Shown one piece after another: positions 44,678-56,175 of a stretch of 64,000 nt of DNA (position 1 is the first letter of the stretch; each line of letters begins with the position of its first letter). The DNA lies in contig CAVOLE010000005.1 of the NCBI GenBank assembly GCA_963696665.1, forward strand, positions 1 to 64,000, in the 5' to 3' direction. Source of the DNA: Roseiarcus sp963696665. Lineage in GTDB: Bacteria; Pseudomonadota; Alphaproteobacteria; Rhizobiales; Beijerinckiaceae. The notes beneath the pieces were generated by a model. It did not search any database and was not told the origin of the DNA. It saw nothing but the letters and a program-made list of their open reading frames with translations. The position numbers and the translations under genes are program-made.

Positions 44678-45636
44678 CCGCCATCCTCGAGGCGAGGGGC
44701 CTGACACGGGAGTATTCCGTGTCGCGCGGCGCGTTCCGCCGACGCGCGACGGTCAAGGCGCTCAACGGTGTTTCCTTCTCGCTTCATGCCGGGCGCACGC
44801 TCGCGGTGGTGGGCGAATCCGGCTCGGGCAAATCGACGCTGGCGCGGCTCTTGACTTTGATCGAAAATCCGACCGCCGGCTCGCTTCTGATCGACGGCGA
44901 AGACGTCGCTCATGCAAGCGCGGCGAGAAGGGCGCGCCTCAGGCGGGAAATCCAGATCGTGTTCCAGAACCCTTACGGCTCGCTCAATCCGCGCCAGACG
45001 ATCGGCAAGGCGCTCGAAGAGCCGCTGCTCGTCAACACGGCCCTGGGCGCCGCAGAGCGCAAGGCCGAGGTCCTGTCGATCATGGCCAAGGTCGGCTTAA
45101 GGCCCGAAACTTATCATCGCTATCCGCATATGTTCTCCGGCGGCCAGCGACAGCGCATCGCGATCGCCCGCGCGCTCATGCTGAAGCCGAAGATCCTGGT
45201 GCTCGACGAGCCGGTGTCGGCGCTGGATGTTTCGATCCGCGCGCAGGCGCTCAATCTGCTCGCCGGCTTGCAGGAGGAATTCGCTCTCGCCTATATATTC
45301 GTCTCGCACGATCTTTCGGTCGTGCGCCACATCGCCGACGAGGTGATGGTGATCTACCTTGGTAAAACGGTCGAGCTTGGCGAGCGCGCCGCGGTCTTCG
45401 ACCATCCGCAGCATCCTTACACGCAGGCGCTCCTGTCCGCGACGCCCGTGGCCGACCCGACCGCCAGGCGCCAGCGCATCCTGCTGTCCGGCGAGCCGCC
45501 GTCGCCATTCGCGCCGCCGCCGGGATGTCCGTTCAATCCGCGCTGCCGGCTTGCCTTCGATCGCTGCCGCGCCGAGGAACCGCCGCTCGAGCTGAAGCAG
45601 GCGCGCGACGTCGCCTGCTGGGCGGTGGCGCCATGA
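44674..45636 (+). CDS. dppF: Peptide ABC transporter ATPase DppF
   Basis: This 320-residue second ATPase has Walker A VVGESGSGKSTLARL, signature FSGGQRQRIAIARAL, Walker B ILVLDEPVSALDVS and the cysteine-containing tail GCPFNPRCRLAFDRCRAEEP. Its stop overlaps the start of the GMC oxidoreductase gene (ATGA), so translation continues into an enzyme gene. Confidence 0.93.
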   Translation: MTAILEARGLTREYSVSRGAFRRRATVKALNGVSFSLHAGRTLAVVGESGSGKSTLARLLTLIENPTAGSLLIDGEDVAHASAARRARLRREIQIVFQNPYGSLNPRQTIGKALEEPLLVNTALGAAERKAEVLSIMAKVGLRPETYHRYPHMFSGGQRQRIAIARALMLKPKILVLDEPVSALDVSIRAQALNLLAGLQEEFALAYIFVSHDLSVVRHIADEVMVIYLGKTVELGERAAVFDHPQHPYTQALLSATPVADPTARRQRILLSGEPPSPFAPPPGCPFNPRCRLAFDRCRAEEPPLELKQARDVACWAVAP

Positions 45637-47246
45637 GCGAGGACGCTTACGACTTTATTGTGGTTGGCGCCGGTTCGGCAGGCTGCGTGCTCGCCAACCG
45701 CTTGAGCCGCGACCCCAAGAACCGCGTGCTCGTCATCGAGGCCGGCGGCCGCGACAATTGGATATGGTTCCACATCCCCGTCGGCTACCTCTACGCGATC
45801 GGCAATCCGCGTGCGGACTGGATGTTCAAAACGGCGCCCGAGCCCAATTTGGGCGGGCGTTCGATCGCCTATCCGCGCGGCCGGGTCGTGGGCGGATGCT
45901 CCGCCATCAACGCCATGATCTACATGCGCGGGCAGGCGGCCGACTATGACGGCTGGCGCCAGCTCGGTCTTGCCGGCTGGGGCTGGGACGACGTTCTGCC
46001 CTATTTCCTCCGCCAGGAGGACCATCATGGGGGCTTGGCCGAGTTGCATGGGGCGGGCGGCGAATGGCGGGTCGAGCGCCCGCGCGTGTCCTGGCCGATC
46101 CTCGACGCGGTGCGGCAGGCCGGGGTCGAAATCGGCATTCCGAGAATTGACGATTTCAATCACGGCGACAACGAAGGCTCGGCCTATTTCGAGGTCAACC
46201 AGCGCCGCGGGCGGCGTTGGAGCGCAGCGACAGCGTTTTTGAAGCCGATCCTCAAGCGGCCGAACCTGCGGCTCGAGACAGGCGCGCATGTCGAGCGCAT
46301 CCTGTTCGAGGGCCGCCGCGCCATCGGCCTGCGATATAGCCGTGACGGCGTCAACCGCGAAGCGAGGGCGACGGGTGAAGTCGTTCTTGCGGCCGGCGCG
46401 ATCGGCTCGCCCCAGCTTTTGGAAGTCTCAGGCGTCGGCGCGCCGGACCGCCTCGAGGCGATCGGCGTTCCGGTTGTTCATGCGCTGCCCGGAGTTGGCG
46501 AAAATCTGCAGGACCATCTGCAGCTCAGAGCGATCTTCGGCGTCACGGGCGCGCGCACGCTGAATGTCGAGTACGGGTCGCTTGTGAGGCGCGGCCTGAT
46601 GGGGCTCGACTACGGCCTTCGGCGGCGGGGGCCTTTGACCATGGCGCCCTCGCAGCTTGGCCTGTTCACCAAGTCCTCGCCCGACTACGCCACCGCCAAT
46701 ATCGAATTCCATGTCCAGCCGCTGTCGCTCGACCGGTTCGGCGAGCCGATGCACCCCTATCCGGCGATCACGATCAGCGTCTGCAACCTGCGGCCGGAAA
46801 GCCGCGGTTCGACCCATGCCTCGAGCGCCGATGCGCGCGGCGCGCCGGTCATCCAACCGAACTATTTGTCGGCCCTCGCCGATCAGCGGGTTGCGGTGGA
46901 TTCCATTCGTCTCACCCGTCGCCTTGCCGCCGCGCCCGCGCTCGCGCGTTACGCGCCCCAAGAGCTCAAGCCTGGCGCAAAGCTCAAGTCGGACGATGAG
47001 CTTGCGCGGGCGGCGGGCGAGATCGGCACGACGATCTTCCACCCTGTCGGGACCGCGAAGATGGGATTGGCGCAGGATCCGTTGGCCGTGGTCGATGGTG
47101 AGCTCAAGGTTCATGGTCTCATGGGGCTTCGTGTCGCCGACGCGTCGGTGATGCCGCGCATAACCTCCGGCAATACCGGCTCTCCGACGATGATGATCGC
47201 CGAAAAGGCGGCCGAAATGATCCTCGCTGATGCAAAGGCAGCCTGA
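45633..47246 (+). CDS. GMC-family FAD-dependent oxidoreductase
   Basis: This 537-residue flavoenzyme of the choline dehydrogenase/alcohol oxidase group has the ADP-binding motif FIVVGAGSAGCVLANRLSRD at the N-terminus, PRGRVVGGCSAINAMIYMRG (FAD loop), GAIGSPQLLEVSGVG (GMC signature 2) and the active-site histidine region TTIFHPVGTAKMG with a later ITSGNTGSPTMMIAEKA. It oxidises an alcohol that cannot be named from sequence. Coupling to dppF by ATGA and to mmcB by TGATG suggests that the transported molecule may be its substrate. Confidence 0.9.
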   Translation: MSEDAYDFIVVGAGSAGCVLANRLSRDPKNRVLVIEAGGRDNWIWFHIPVGYLYAIGNPRADWMFKTAPEPNLGGRSIAYPRGRVVGGCSAINAMIYMRGQAADYDGWRQLGLAGWGWDDVLPYFLRQEDHHGGLAELHGAGGEWRVERPRVSWPILDAVRQAGVEIGIPRIDDFNHGDNEGSAYFEVNQRRGRRWSAATAFLKPILKRPNLRLETGAHVERILFEGRRAIGLRYSRDGVNREARATGEVVLAAGAIGSPQLLEVSGVGAPDRLEAIGVPVVHALPGVGENLQDHLQLRAIFGVTGARTLNVEYGSLVRRGLMGLDYGLRRRGPLTMAPSQLGLFTKSSPDYATANIEFHVQPLSLDRFGEPMHPYPAITISVCNLRPESRGSTHASSADARGAPVIQPNYLSALADQRVAVDSIRLTRRLAAAPALARYAPQELKPGAKLKSDDELARAAGEIGTTIFHPVGTAKMGLAQDPLAVVDGELKVHGLMGLRVADASVMPRITSGNTGSPTMMIAEKAAEMILADAKAA

Positions 47247-47719
47247 TGTGGCAGGACGTCCAAACCCTTCCGCCGGATGGGCGCCAGTCGGAGACGGCGC
47301 TCATGATTGCACGCGGGGTGCGGCGGCTGCTCCGGGCGCGCGGCTTCTCAAGTTTGACCGAGCTTTCGCTGACCGACAGGCGCCGCGCCGACGTCGCGGC
47401 GGTCAACGGCGACGGCGAGGTGCTGATCGTCGAGATCAAGTCATGCGCTGCGGACTTTCGCGCGGACCGCAAGTGGCGCGACTATGTCGCTTGCTGCGAC
47501 CGGCTCTATTTCGCCATCTCGGAGCACACTCCGGCCGACCTGATGCCTCCTGAGGCGGGTCTCATCGTCGCTGATCCTTACGGCGCCGAGATCGTCCGCG
47601 AAGCCGAACTCAAGCGCATGGCCTCGGCCAGCCGCCGGGCGGTTCTGCTGCGCTTCGCGCTCGCGGCTGCAGACCGGTTGCACCGTCTGGCCGACCCGGC
47701 GGCTACGCCGGAATTCTAA
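47246..47719 (+). CDS. mmcB: MmcB-family DNA repair protein
   Basis: This 157-residue protein is of the alphaproteobacterial MmcB family, linked to DNA repair in Caulobacter. It has a nuclease-like core TDRRRADVAAVNGDGEVLIV followed by EIKSCAADFRADRKWRDYVA, an ExK motif reminiscent of PD-(D/E)xK enzymes. It is coupled to the upstream oxidoreductase gene by TGATG, an unusual context for a repair gene. Confidence 0.85.
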   Translation: MWQDVQTLPPDGRQSETALMIARGVRRLLRARGFSSLTELSLTDRRRADVAAVNGDGEVLIVEIKSCAADFRADRKWRDYVACCDRLYFAISEHTPADLMPPEAGLIVADPYGAEIVREAELKRMASASRRAVLLRFALAAADRLHRLADPAATPEF

Positions 47720-47785
47720 CCGGCGAGCGCCGCTCTGGCGCGGCGTGCGTCGCGGATTGCTTAAACTCGCGGAAGTCTGTTCCGC

Positions 47786-47814
47786 AAAAAGAAAGGGCCG
47801 CCTCGCGGCGGCCC
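47786..47814 (-). terminator. Intrinsic terminator of the PEP-CTERM gene
   Basis: GGGCCGCC-TCGC-GGCGGCCC is a perfect 8-bp stem (47795-47814). Read on the minus strand it is followed by TTTCTTTTT, a standard rho-independent terminator 28 bp past the stop of the 47842 gene. On the plus strand it also faces mmcB but lacks a T run. Confidence 0.8.
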
Positions 47815-47841
47815 CTGTCATACGTTTCGGAAAGGACAGGA

Positions 47842-48507
47842 TCAAATCGCGCGCAGCGCCATCTGGCCCTTCTTCGAGTTGCGGCGGAACGCCGCATAAC
47901 CAAGGCCAGCAAATCCGAGGGCCATCATCGCCCAGGTTGACGGCTCGGGAACGGAAGCAAGGCTGAACTCGAACGCATTGCCGGTCGAGGAGAACGTCAC
48001 CGTCGTGAAGGGCGCAAGACCGCTGATCGTCACTATCTCGTTGTCAAGAGGATTGTCCTGTTGGCCTAGCCCGAGAGCTGGAGGCACCAAATCCGCACCG
48101 GTAATCAGAGTGTCTCCGATCATAATCGAGTTGAGATTTTGGTTCGCGCCGATGTCGCCGTCGATCGAGCCCCAATAAAGGCTAAGGCTGGTCTGAGGCG
48201 TCGCCCAGGTGGCCGTTTCCGAACCGCCGCCTTCAACGGCCATGTATGTCGTGCCCGTGGTCGTGGAGGTGCCCATTCCCAAAGGAGCGGCATATGTAAA
48301 TGGGACAGATCCCTTTTCTGTCGAGGCTACACCAGACCCGAGATTCCAGGTAATGCCGTTAAGCGTGAAACCGTTCGCCCCTGCCGGTTCTGAAGAGAAG
48401 TAGGTAGGATCGTCAGGGCCTGGAGTCAGCGTTATCGTGTAGGCGCTCGCCGCGCCTGTCAGGGCCAGCCAAGCCAACCCGGTGGTTAAGAAGAAAGTTC
48501 TGCGCAT
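47842..48507 (-). CDS. PEP-CTERM sorting-domain protein
   Basis: This 221-residue secreted protein has a signal peptide (MRRTFFLTTGLAWLALTGAA), a Thr/Gly/Ser-rich beta-type body and the sorting tail VPEPSTWAMMALGFAGLGYA followed by FRRNSKKG. Exosortase would cleave it and attach it to the envelope or matrix. It is followed by a clear terminator. The gene next upstream on the same strand is a second PEP-CTERM gene with a nearly identical tail. Confidence 0.88.
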   Translation of the reverse strand: MRRTFFLTTGLAWLALTGAASAYTITLTPGPDDPTYFSSEPAGANGFTLNGITWNLGSGVASTEKGSVPFTYAAPLGMGTSTTTGTTYMAVEGGGSETATWATPQTSLSLYWGSIDGDIGANQNLNSIMIGDTLITGADLVPPALGLGQQDNPLDNEIVTISGLAPFTTVTFSSTGNAFEFSLASVPEPSTWAMMALGFAGLGYAAFRRNSKKGQMALRAI

Positions 48508-48965
48508 CTTAAAAATCCCCTAATCGGCCGCACACAACTCTACGGGTAGCAGCAGGAAAGAAGTCTGTCAAGCGCTCCCGTTGCGACGCCCATCCTGGAT
48601 CAAGTAAAAGAAAGACTGTAGCAGACCGCAAGAAACAATTGATACTGTTCGATCTATGGCCGCAAGCAGGCAGCCATTAGGGGTAGTCCCACGATTCAAA
48701 CGGCAATAGGATCTTTCGCGGCGCAAAAAAATTCCGCCTCGATCGGGTCCAACAAGCTGGCGGTTCCCTCTCCCACCGCTCTGGACTTTTTGGTCGGGGT
48801 CCCAAGCGTTTCCGCACAGCGCCCATCATCGTATTTGGCGAATTCGGCCAGCTCCCAGCGCCGCGTTCCAACCGCCCGTCGGACGCATTTGCCCCTCTCC
48901 TGGGCGTTGGAACGCCAAGAGCCGTCCGAGGCGCGGGCGCAAAGCTTAGGGACAGAGCCTAGTCG
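48508..48965. other. Intergenic region between two PEP-CTERM genes
   Basis: No gene is supported here. An inverted pair of similar segments (CTCTCCCACCGCTCTGG-type sequence around 48770 and GCCCCTCTCCTGGGCGTTGG at about 48890) is weak. The region should hold the promoter of the 47842 gene and the 3' end of the upstream one. Confidence 0.4.
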
Positions 48966-49627
48966 TCAAACGGAAAGAGCGCCGTTCCCGGCCATTCGGC
49001 CGAGGTTCAAGCGCTTACGGAATCCGACGTAGCCGAGAGCGGTAAAGCCAAGCGCCATCATGGCCCAGGTCGACGGTTCGGGAATGGAGGGCTCACTGCC
49101 GACGCATTGGAGAACGCAACGCTCGGGATGTTCGCGCCGGCTTGAGTGGCGGTGAACATGAGAACAACCGGCGAATTCGTGAACAGGCTGTCGGTGTCGG
49201 TTAGCGTTCCCGTGAGGGTGACGGTGATAAAGTCAGGATCAACACTCGGCAGGGTAACGATCGACGTCACCGTGGTCAGCGTTTCGGTGAACATGTCCAC
49301 GCCAGGCCCAACGACCATCGGCCACGACAGGACGACGTCGGTTCCGAGCGGACCAGGCGTTGACCCATAACTGATCCTACTGGGGGACGCTGTGATCGTA
49401 TCGCCCTCATTTAGTCCGGAATCGTCGCCAGGCCCCACAGACGTTACCACCAAGAGCGAATCATCGAGGTCAAGGTACGTCGAGTTGCTCAAGGAAGAGC
49501 CGTCGTGAATGATACTCCCGTCATAGGCGCTGAAGTCGAAGGCGACTGTGGCCGCGTGCGTAGCGCAACTCGTCCCGAGCGTTGCGATTATAGCGGCCCC
49601 GAGAGCCGCAACTGCCGTACGCTTCAT
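48966..49627 (-). CDS. PEP-CTERM sorting-domain protein (frameshifted)
   Basis: The signal peptide (AVAALGAAIIATLGTSCATHA) and Thr/Asp/Ser-rich body (LTTVTSIVTLPSVDPDFITV) are in one frame to about 49110. The sorting tail is in the next: PSIPEPSTWAMMALGFTALG followed by YVGFRKRLNL, ending at 48966. One missing base (or two extra) near GCAGTGAGCCC explains the shift. Restored, the protein is about 220 residues. Confidence 0.75.
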
Positions 49628-49813
49628 GTCTAGATCCCCTCGGCGAATTGGCGCGCCGCAGCGCGCTATGCCGCACCGCGCTATAATGACACATCGAGAG
49701 CGGTTGTAAACGTCCTTTTTGGAATATTACACGTTTAAGACATGTGTTATATCCCGACGATGGTAGGAACAGGCGGCCGGTCGCTACGGAAAACGGACAA
49801 TCGCGGCCGTCGC

Positions 49814-51859
<2,046 letters not shown>

Positions 51860-52026
51860 CGCGGCGTCTCCGTCATGTCCCACGGCCAAGGGCGCCGGGC
51901 GTCCCAAATGCCTTCGACCGTCCCGCCGGCGGGAGGTCCCCTCAAGTCTAATCGGGCAGAGCTAAGAGCCCGCTCTTCGCGGCGCCCTCAAGAAAAACCC
52001 CACTCTCTCGCGCCGGGTCGTTCGGG

Positions 52027-53944
52027 TCAGATCGCGGACGATACGTGTCCAGACCCGCCGCCAAAACCGTCGATGGCTGCTTCCGCATCCGCAAGGTCAG
52101 CCAGATTCGCTTTGATATCAAGCAGTCGGGCAAGATTAAGCTCGTTCGGCTCCGTTGCGAGCAACCGCTCCGCGAGCTTCAGGTCCCTATGTAACGCGCC
52201 AGCGCGACGATGCAAGGCTAAGCTTTGCCTTAACACAAGGTCGGCGTCTTGAGGCGCGGCTTCCGGCCGCATGCACCACCAATTCGGCATCTTTGCGGCC
52301 AGGCCCAGAATCCGTTCACGGTCCGCCCCTCGCCCTGCGCCGGTCAGCCAGTCGGCGAGCGCGGTGGACGAGGCGAGCGCCTCGGCCGGAGCGGCGATGA
52401 GCGCGTCCCGCATTGTGCTCACGCCAGCGCCGATGAATTCGGTCGCCGCCAGTTCCTCGCAATAGCTTTCGAGCAGCGCAGGGTGGCTCAGCGCAATCGA
52501 AAGGATCATGACCTCGCGCGCCGGCACGCGGGCCTTGCGCCCGAGTTTGCTTTGCGGCGCCAGGGGCGCTTCGGCGACGCCCATGCGCGGTCCGGCCGGG
52601 GGAAACCGCCCGCCGCGCTTTGGGGCGAAGGCCGGCTTCGCGCCGGCGTAGCCCCGCGCCGACCGCTCGCGATCTTCGCCGAAAAAGGTCGACTGGCGTC
52701 GCTTCATGTCCGCCTGGTAATGGCGGCGCAGCGGCTCGTCGGCGATTTTGCCGACCGCCTCACCCAGGCGCCGCTCGAGCGCCGCGCGCTGCTCGGGCGT
52801 GTCGAAACGCTCGCCGTCGGTCTCGCGCATGAACAGCACGTCGGCGAGCGGACGCGCGTCCTTGAGATGTTCCGCCGATCGCTGCCGGCCCGCTCTGGCG
52901 AATGAGATCGTCCGGATCCTGCCCCTCGGGCAGAAGCGCGAAGCGCAGGCTCTTGCCTGCGCCGATCAGCGGCAGCGCCGTCTCGATGGCGCGGAAGGCG
53001 GCGCGTCGCCCGGCGCCGTCGCCGTCGAAGCACAGGATCGGCTCGCTCGCCATGGCCCACAGCAGCGCGCATTGGTCAGGCGTGAGCGCGGTGCCGAGCG
53101 GCGCGACGACGTTGGGGAAGCCAGCTTCGCTGACCGCGATCGCGTCGATATAGCCCTCGACCACGATGATCGCGCTTGCGTCATGCGCGGTCTTGCGGGC
53201 GCGATGATGGTTGAACAGCAGGGCGCCCTTGTGGAAGAGCGTGGTCTCCGGGGAATTCAAGTATTTCGCCTTGGCGCCGGCTTCCATCGCCCGCCCGCCG
53301 AAGGCGATGACGCGGCCTGAGCGGTCGTGGATTGGAAACATCACCCGGTCGCGGAACCGGTCATAAGGAACGGCGATGTCTTCCCCATGGACCAATAGGC
53401 CCGCTTCGATCATCGCCTCGACGCCAACGCCAAGGCCAGCGAGCGCGTCGCGCAGCGCGAAGCGCTCGCTCGAGGCGTAGCCGAGGCCAAAGCGCTGCTG
53501 CACCGGGGCCCCGAGGCCGCGGTCGGCGATGTAGCCTCGCGCCTTGGCGCCGACGGGCTGCTGCAGGTTGGCCTCAAACAGCCGAGCCGCCATCGCCATG
53601 ATGTCGATCAGGCTCGCGCGGTGTTTATCTTGCGTCGCCTCGACGCTGCTCTGACGCGGCATTGGCAGGCCGGCCATGCCGGCGAGCCGCTCGACCGCCT
53701 CGGGGAAAGTGAGGCCCTCGGTCTCCATCAGGAAGGCGAAGGCGTCGCCATGCTTGCCGGACGAGAAGTCGTGGAAGAAGCCCTTCTGGTCGTTGACGAA
53801 GAACGACGGCGTCTTCTCCGCAGTGAAGGGCGAAAGGCCGCGCCACTCGCGCCCTTCCTTGCGCAATTTTACCTTAGTCCCCGCCACCTCGGACACCGGC
53901 AGGCGGGCCCTGATCTCGTCGAGAAATTCGGGCGGGAACTTCAT
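52027..53944 (-). CDS. dnaG: DNA primase DnaG (frame disrupted)
   Basis: This primase is about 638 residues after repair. The N-terminal part has the FLDEIRARLPVSEVAGTKVK start, CHC2-like and Toprim domains (IIVVEGYIDAIAVSEAGF, PILCFDGDGAGRRAAFRAIE). The C-terminal half continues in another frame from HLKDARPLADVLFMRETDGE to the DnaB-binding helical domain. The shift is at 52875-52876, where one extra base turns AIAEHLKD into AIGGTSQG; the span is one base over a multiple of three. The zinc-finger cysteines usual in bacterial primases are not evident in the first 60 residues. Because dnaG is essential, the break is most likely a sequence error. Confidence 0.9.
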
Positions 53945-54049
53945 GGGGAGCAATGATCGGCTTTGCTGCGCACACTAGCAAGAATAGCGCGTGCGTTGTT
54001 ACCAGGATTTGGAAGCCAAATGGTCGGTTTCACGTACAGCGGCGCTAGT

Positions 54050-54226
54050 CGTCATTGCGAGCGAAGCGAAGCAATCCAGATGTCGAAGCGCTTCGTGTTC
54101 CAAGGACCGGCGCTCCGGCAACGCAAGACGCCAAAGCGAATGAAGCGAAGCAATCCAGGGATCGTAGAAGCGTTTCGCTTCGCCCTGGATCGCCGCATCG
54201 GCCTTTTCGGCCTCCTCGCGATGACG
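54050..54226. repeat. Dispersed inverted repeat with CGTCATTGCG ends, copy 2
   Basis: CGTCATTGCGAGCGAAGCG at 54050 is inverted at 54217-54226 (CGCGATGACG). Inside are two further GCGAAGCAATCCAG units (about 54065 and 54145). It matches the repeat at 18681-18785 in ends and in the GATCCAG/CTGGATCGC element. It occupies most of the gap between dnaG and the aldo/keto reductase gene. Confidence 0.65.
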
Positions 54227-54262
54227 CTCCTCCTCGCTCGGGCGGGCGGGGAAAGCCGCGCC

Positions 54263-55297
54263 CTATCCCTTCGTTGGCGCGGCCGGGTCCAGAAGTTTGG
54301 CCGCTTTAAGGTCCGACCATAAGCTCGCCGGGATCTCGACGGTCGCGTCATGGACGTTCGCCTTGACTTCCTCGGGCTTGACCGCGCCGAGCACGATCGA
54401 GACGACAGCGGGGTGGCTCGCTGCGAATTGGATCGCCGCCTGGCGCAAGGTGATCTTGTGCTTCCGGCAGATCTCCTCGATCGCCTTCACCTTGTCGACG
54501 ACCGCCTTCGGAGCGGCCGCGTAGTCGAATTTTGCGCCTGGTCCCGATCCGGTCGCCAGAATGCCGGAATTGAACACGCCCGCCAGCATCACGCCCATGT
54601 TCTTCTCCAAGGCGAGCGGCAGAAACTCCGCCAGGCCTGTCTGGTCGATCAGCGTGTAGCGTCCGGCCATCATCGCGACATCGAAATCGCCGGCTTTAGC
54701 GAATTTGACGCAGGTGTCGGCTTCGTTGATGCCAAAGCCGATGGCCTTGACGACCTTCTCGTTGCGCAGCTTGTCGAGCGCGCGATAGGCGCCCTCCATC
54801 GCTTCCTTGAAGCGCCCAGGCGCCTCCTCTTTGCCATGCGTCCAGACGTCGCAATCGTGGATGAGGACGATGTCGACCCGGCTGAGCCCCAGGCGCAGCA
54901 GCGAATGCTCGATCGAGCGCATCGCCCCGTCATAGGAATAGTCGAAGCGCGGCGCATGCGGGTGCCCGCCGGCAAAGCCGGGCGACACCACGTCGCTGCG
55001 CGGCTTGGGCGGCTTGGTGAAGGGGTCCATGATTCGGCCGATCTTGGTCGAGACCAGGATCTCGTCGCGCTTGGCGCGCCTCAAGCCCGCTCCCATCCGG
55101 CTTTCCGCGAGCCCATTGCCGTAATGGGGCGACGAGTTGAACACCCTGACGCCGCTCGCGAGCGCCTGCTCAATCGTCGCGATCGACGTTTTTTCGTCGA
55201 GCAGCTCATAGAAATCGCCAAGCGGGCCGGTGCCCTCGCCGACGACCGAGAAGGCGAGGCCCTCGCCGTTCCGAGCCTTGATGCGTCGCGTTTCCAT
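54263..55297 (-). CDS. Aldo/keto reductase
   Basis: This 344-residue NAD(P)-dependent oxidoreductase has a TIM-barrel aldo/keto reductase fold. The catalytic Tyr is in NSSPHYGNGLAESRMG, the Lys in ILVSTKIGR, the His in VDIVLIHDCDVW and the phosphate loop in SIVLGAVKPEEVKAN. The sequence resembles the pyridoxal 4-dehydrogenase/D-threo-aldose dehydrogenase branch. The ATG at 55297 follows GGAGGAAAT. It stands alone, downstream of a TetR gene on the same strand. Confidence 0.88.
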   Translation of the reverse strand: METRRIKARNGEGLAFSVVGEGTGPLGDFYELLDEKTSIATIEQALASGVRVFNSSPHYGNGLAESRMGAGLRRAKRDEILVSTKIGRIMDPFTKPPKPRSDVVSPGFAGGHPHAPRFDYSYDGAMRSIEHSLLRLGLSRVDIVLIHDCDVWTHGKEEAPGRFKEAMEGAYRALDKLRNEKVVKAIGFGINEADTCVKFAKAGDFDVAMMAGRYTLIDQTGLAEFLPLALEKNMGVMLAGVFNSGILATGSGPGAKFDYAAAPKAVVDKVKAIEEICRKHKITLRQAAIQFAASHPAVVSIVLGAVKPEEVKANVHDATVEIPASLWSDLKAAKLLDPAAPTKG

Positions 55298-55531
55298 ATT
55301 TCCTCCGAGGCGTCCCGTCCCGCCAGCCCGCCATGACGGGACCGGCATGTTTCATGAGCGAGAGCGTAACGCAAGGCGCAACCGGATTGAAGGCTCGGAG
55401 ATCGTAATGCGAGCCCGATCCCGGAATTCTGGGACCAGGGTTTATACCGACCACGCCGCGCTCATGATTGCGACTCGTGGGCTTGACCCACAAGAAACGA
55501 AGCATGAAAGCGCTTCAAAAAGCTGATACCG

Positions 55532-56128
55532 CTATCCCGCCGGCTCCGGGGCCGGTGGTTTGGGCAATCTGATCCTGGCCAGGATCTCCTCCGCCTGAAC
55601 CGCTGCGCGCGCCGGCGGAAAGAAGCCATCAACGATCAAATGCGCGAGCCCATGCACGAGGCCCCACGCCGCCATCGCCGCGGGATTGTCGTTGAGCGGC
55701 CGCTGGTCGATGTCGGCGACGCCGCGCAAGAGCACAGCCTCGACGCCCGCGCTCGCCGCGTGAAGCGCCGGATATTTCGTCCGCTCGGCCAGAACGGGCC
55801 CAAACATGAGGCGAAAGAGGCCACGGTTCTGGTTGGCGAATTCGATATAGGCAAGACCCGCCCGGGTAAGGGGGGTGGCGCCGCGGGTCGCGCTTTGCAT
55901 GGCCGCGGCGAGCTCACGGAATCCCTCGGCTGCGACCGAAGCGAGGAGATCCTCCTTGTTGGTGAAATGGCGGTAAGCCGCCGTCGCGGACACGCCGACG
56001 CGCCGCGCAGTCTCGCGCAGTCCAACCGCGTGCAATCCGTTCTCATCCAGAATTTGACGGGCCGCGGCCAAAAGCGCGGCTGGCAGGTTGCCGTGACGAT
56101 AGGGCCGGATGGAATCCATTGAACTCAT
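55532..56128 (-). CDS. TetR-family transcriptional regulator
   Basis: This 198-residue repressor has an N-terminal helix-turn-helix (VGLRETARRVGVSATAAYRH followed by FTNKEDLL) and a WHG-type C-terminal ligand domain (AAWGLVHGLAHLIVDGFFP). A palindrome 11 bp upstream of the start suggests autoregulation. The aldo/keto reductase gene downstream is a plausible target. Confidence 0.9.
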   Translation of the reverse strand: MSSMDSIRPYRHGNLPAALLAAARQILDENGLHAVGLRETARRVGVSATAAYRHFTNKEDLLASVAAEGFRELAAAMQSATRGATPLTRAGLAYIEFANQNRGLFRLMFGPVLAERTKYPALHAASAGVEAVLLRGVADIDQRPLNDNPAAMAAWGLVHGLAHLIVDGFFPPARAAVQAEEILARIRLPKPPAPEPAG

Positions 56129-56139
56129 GGCTGTCCGCG

Positions 56140-56156
56140 TTCACATTGTAAACGTA
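56140..56156. promoter_or_regulatory. Putative TetR operator
   Basis: CGTTCAC-ATT-GTAAACG is an inverted repeat with 6 of 7 arm positions matching, 12 bp upstream of the TetR start and 19 bp downstream of the ureG stop. It fits a self-repression site. Confidence 0.55.
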
Positions 56157-56175
56157 TGAGCCCCTTCAAGGTTCC

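Noticed and set aside
48677..49032. Short frames between PEP-CTERM genes
   Set aside because: No ribosome site or family likeness; part is antisense to the frameshifted PEP-CTERM tail.
54350..55336. 328-codon plus-strand reading frame
   Set aside because: It is fully antisense to the well-supported aldo/keto reductase and has no family features.
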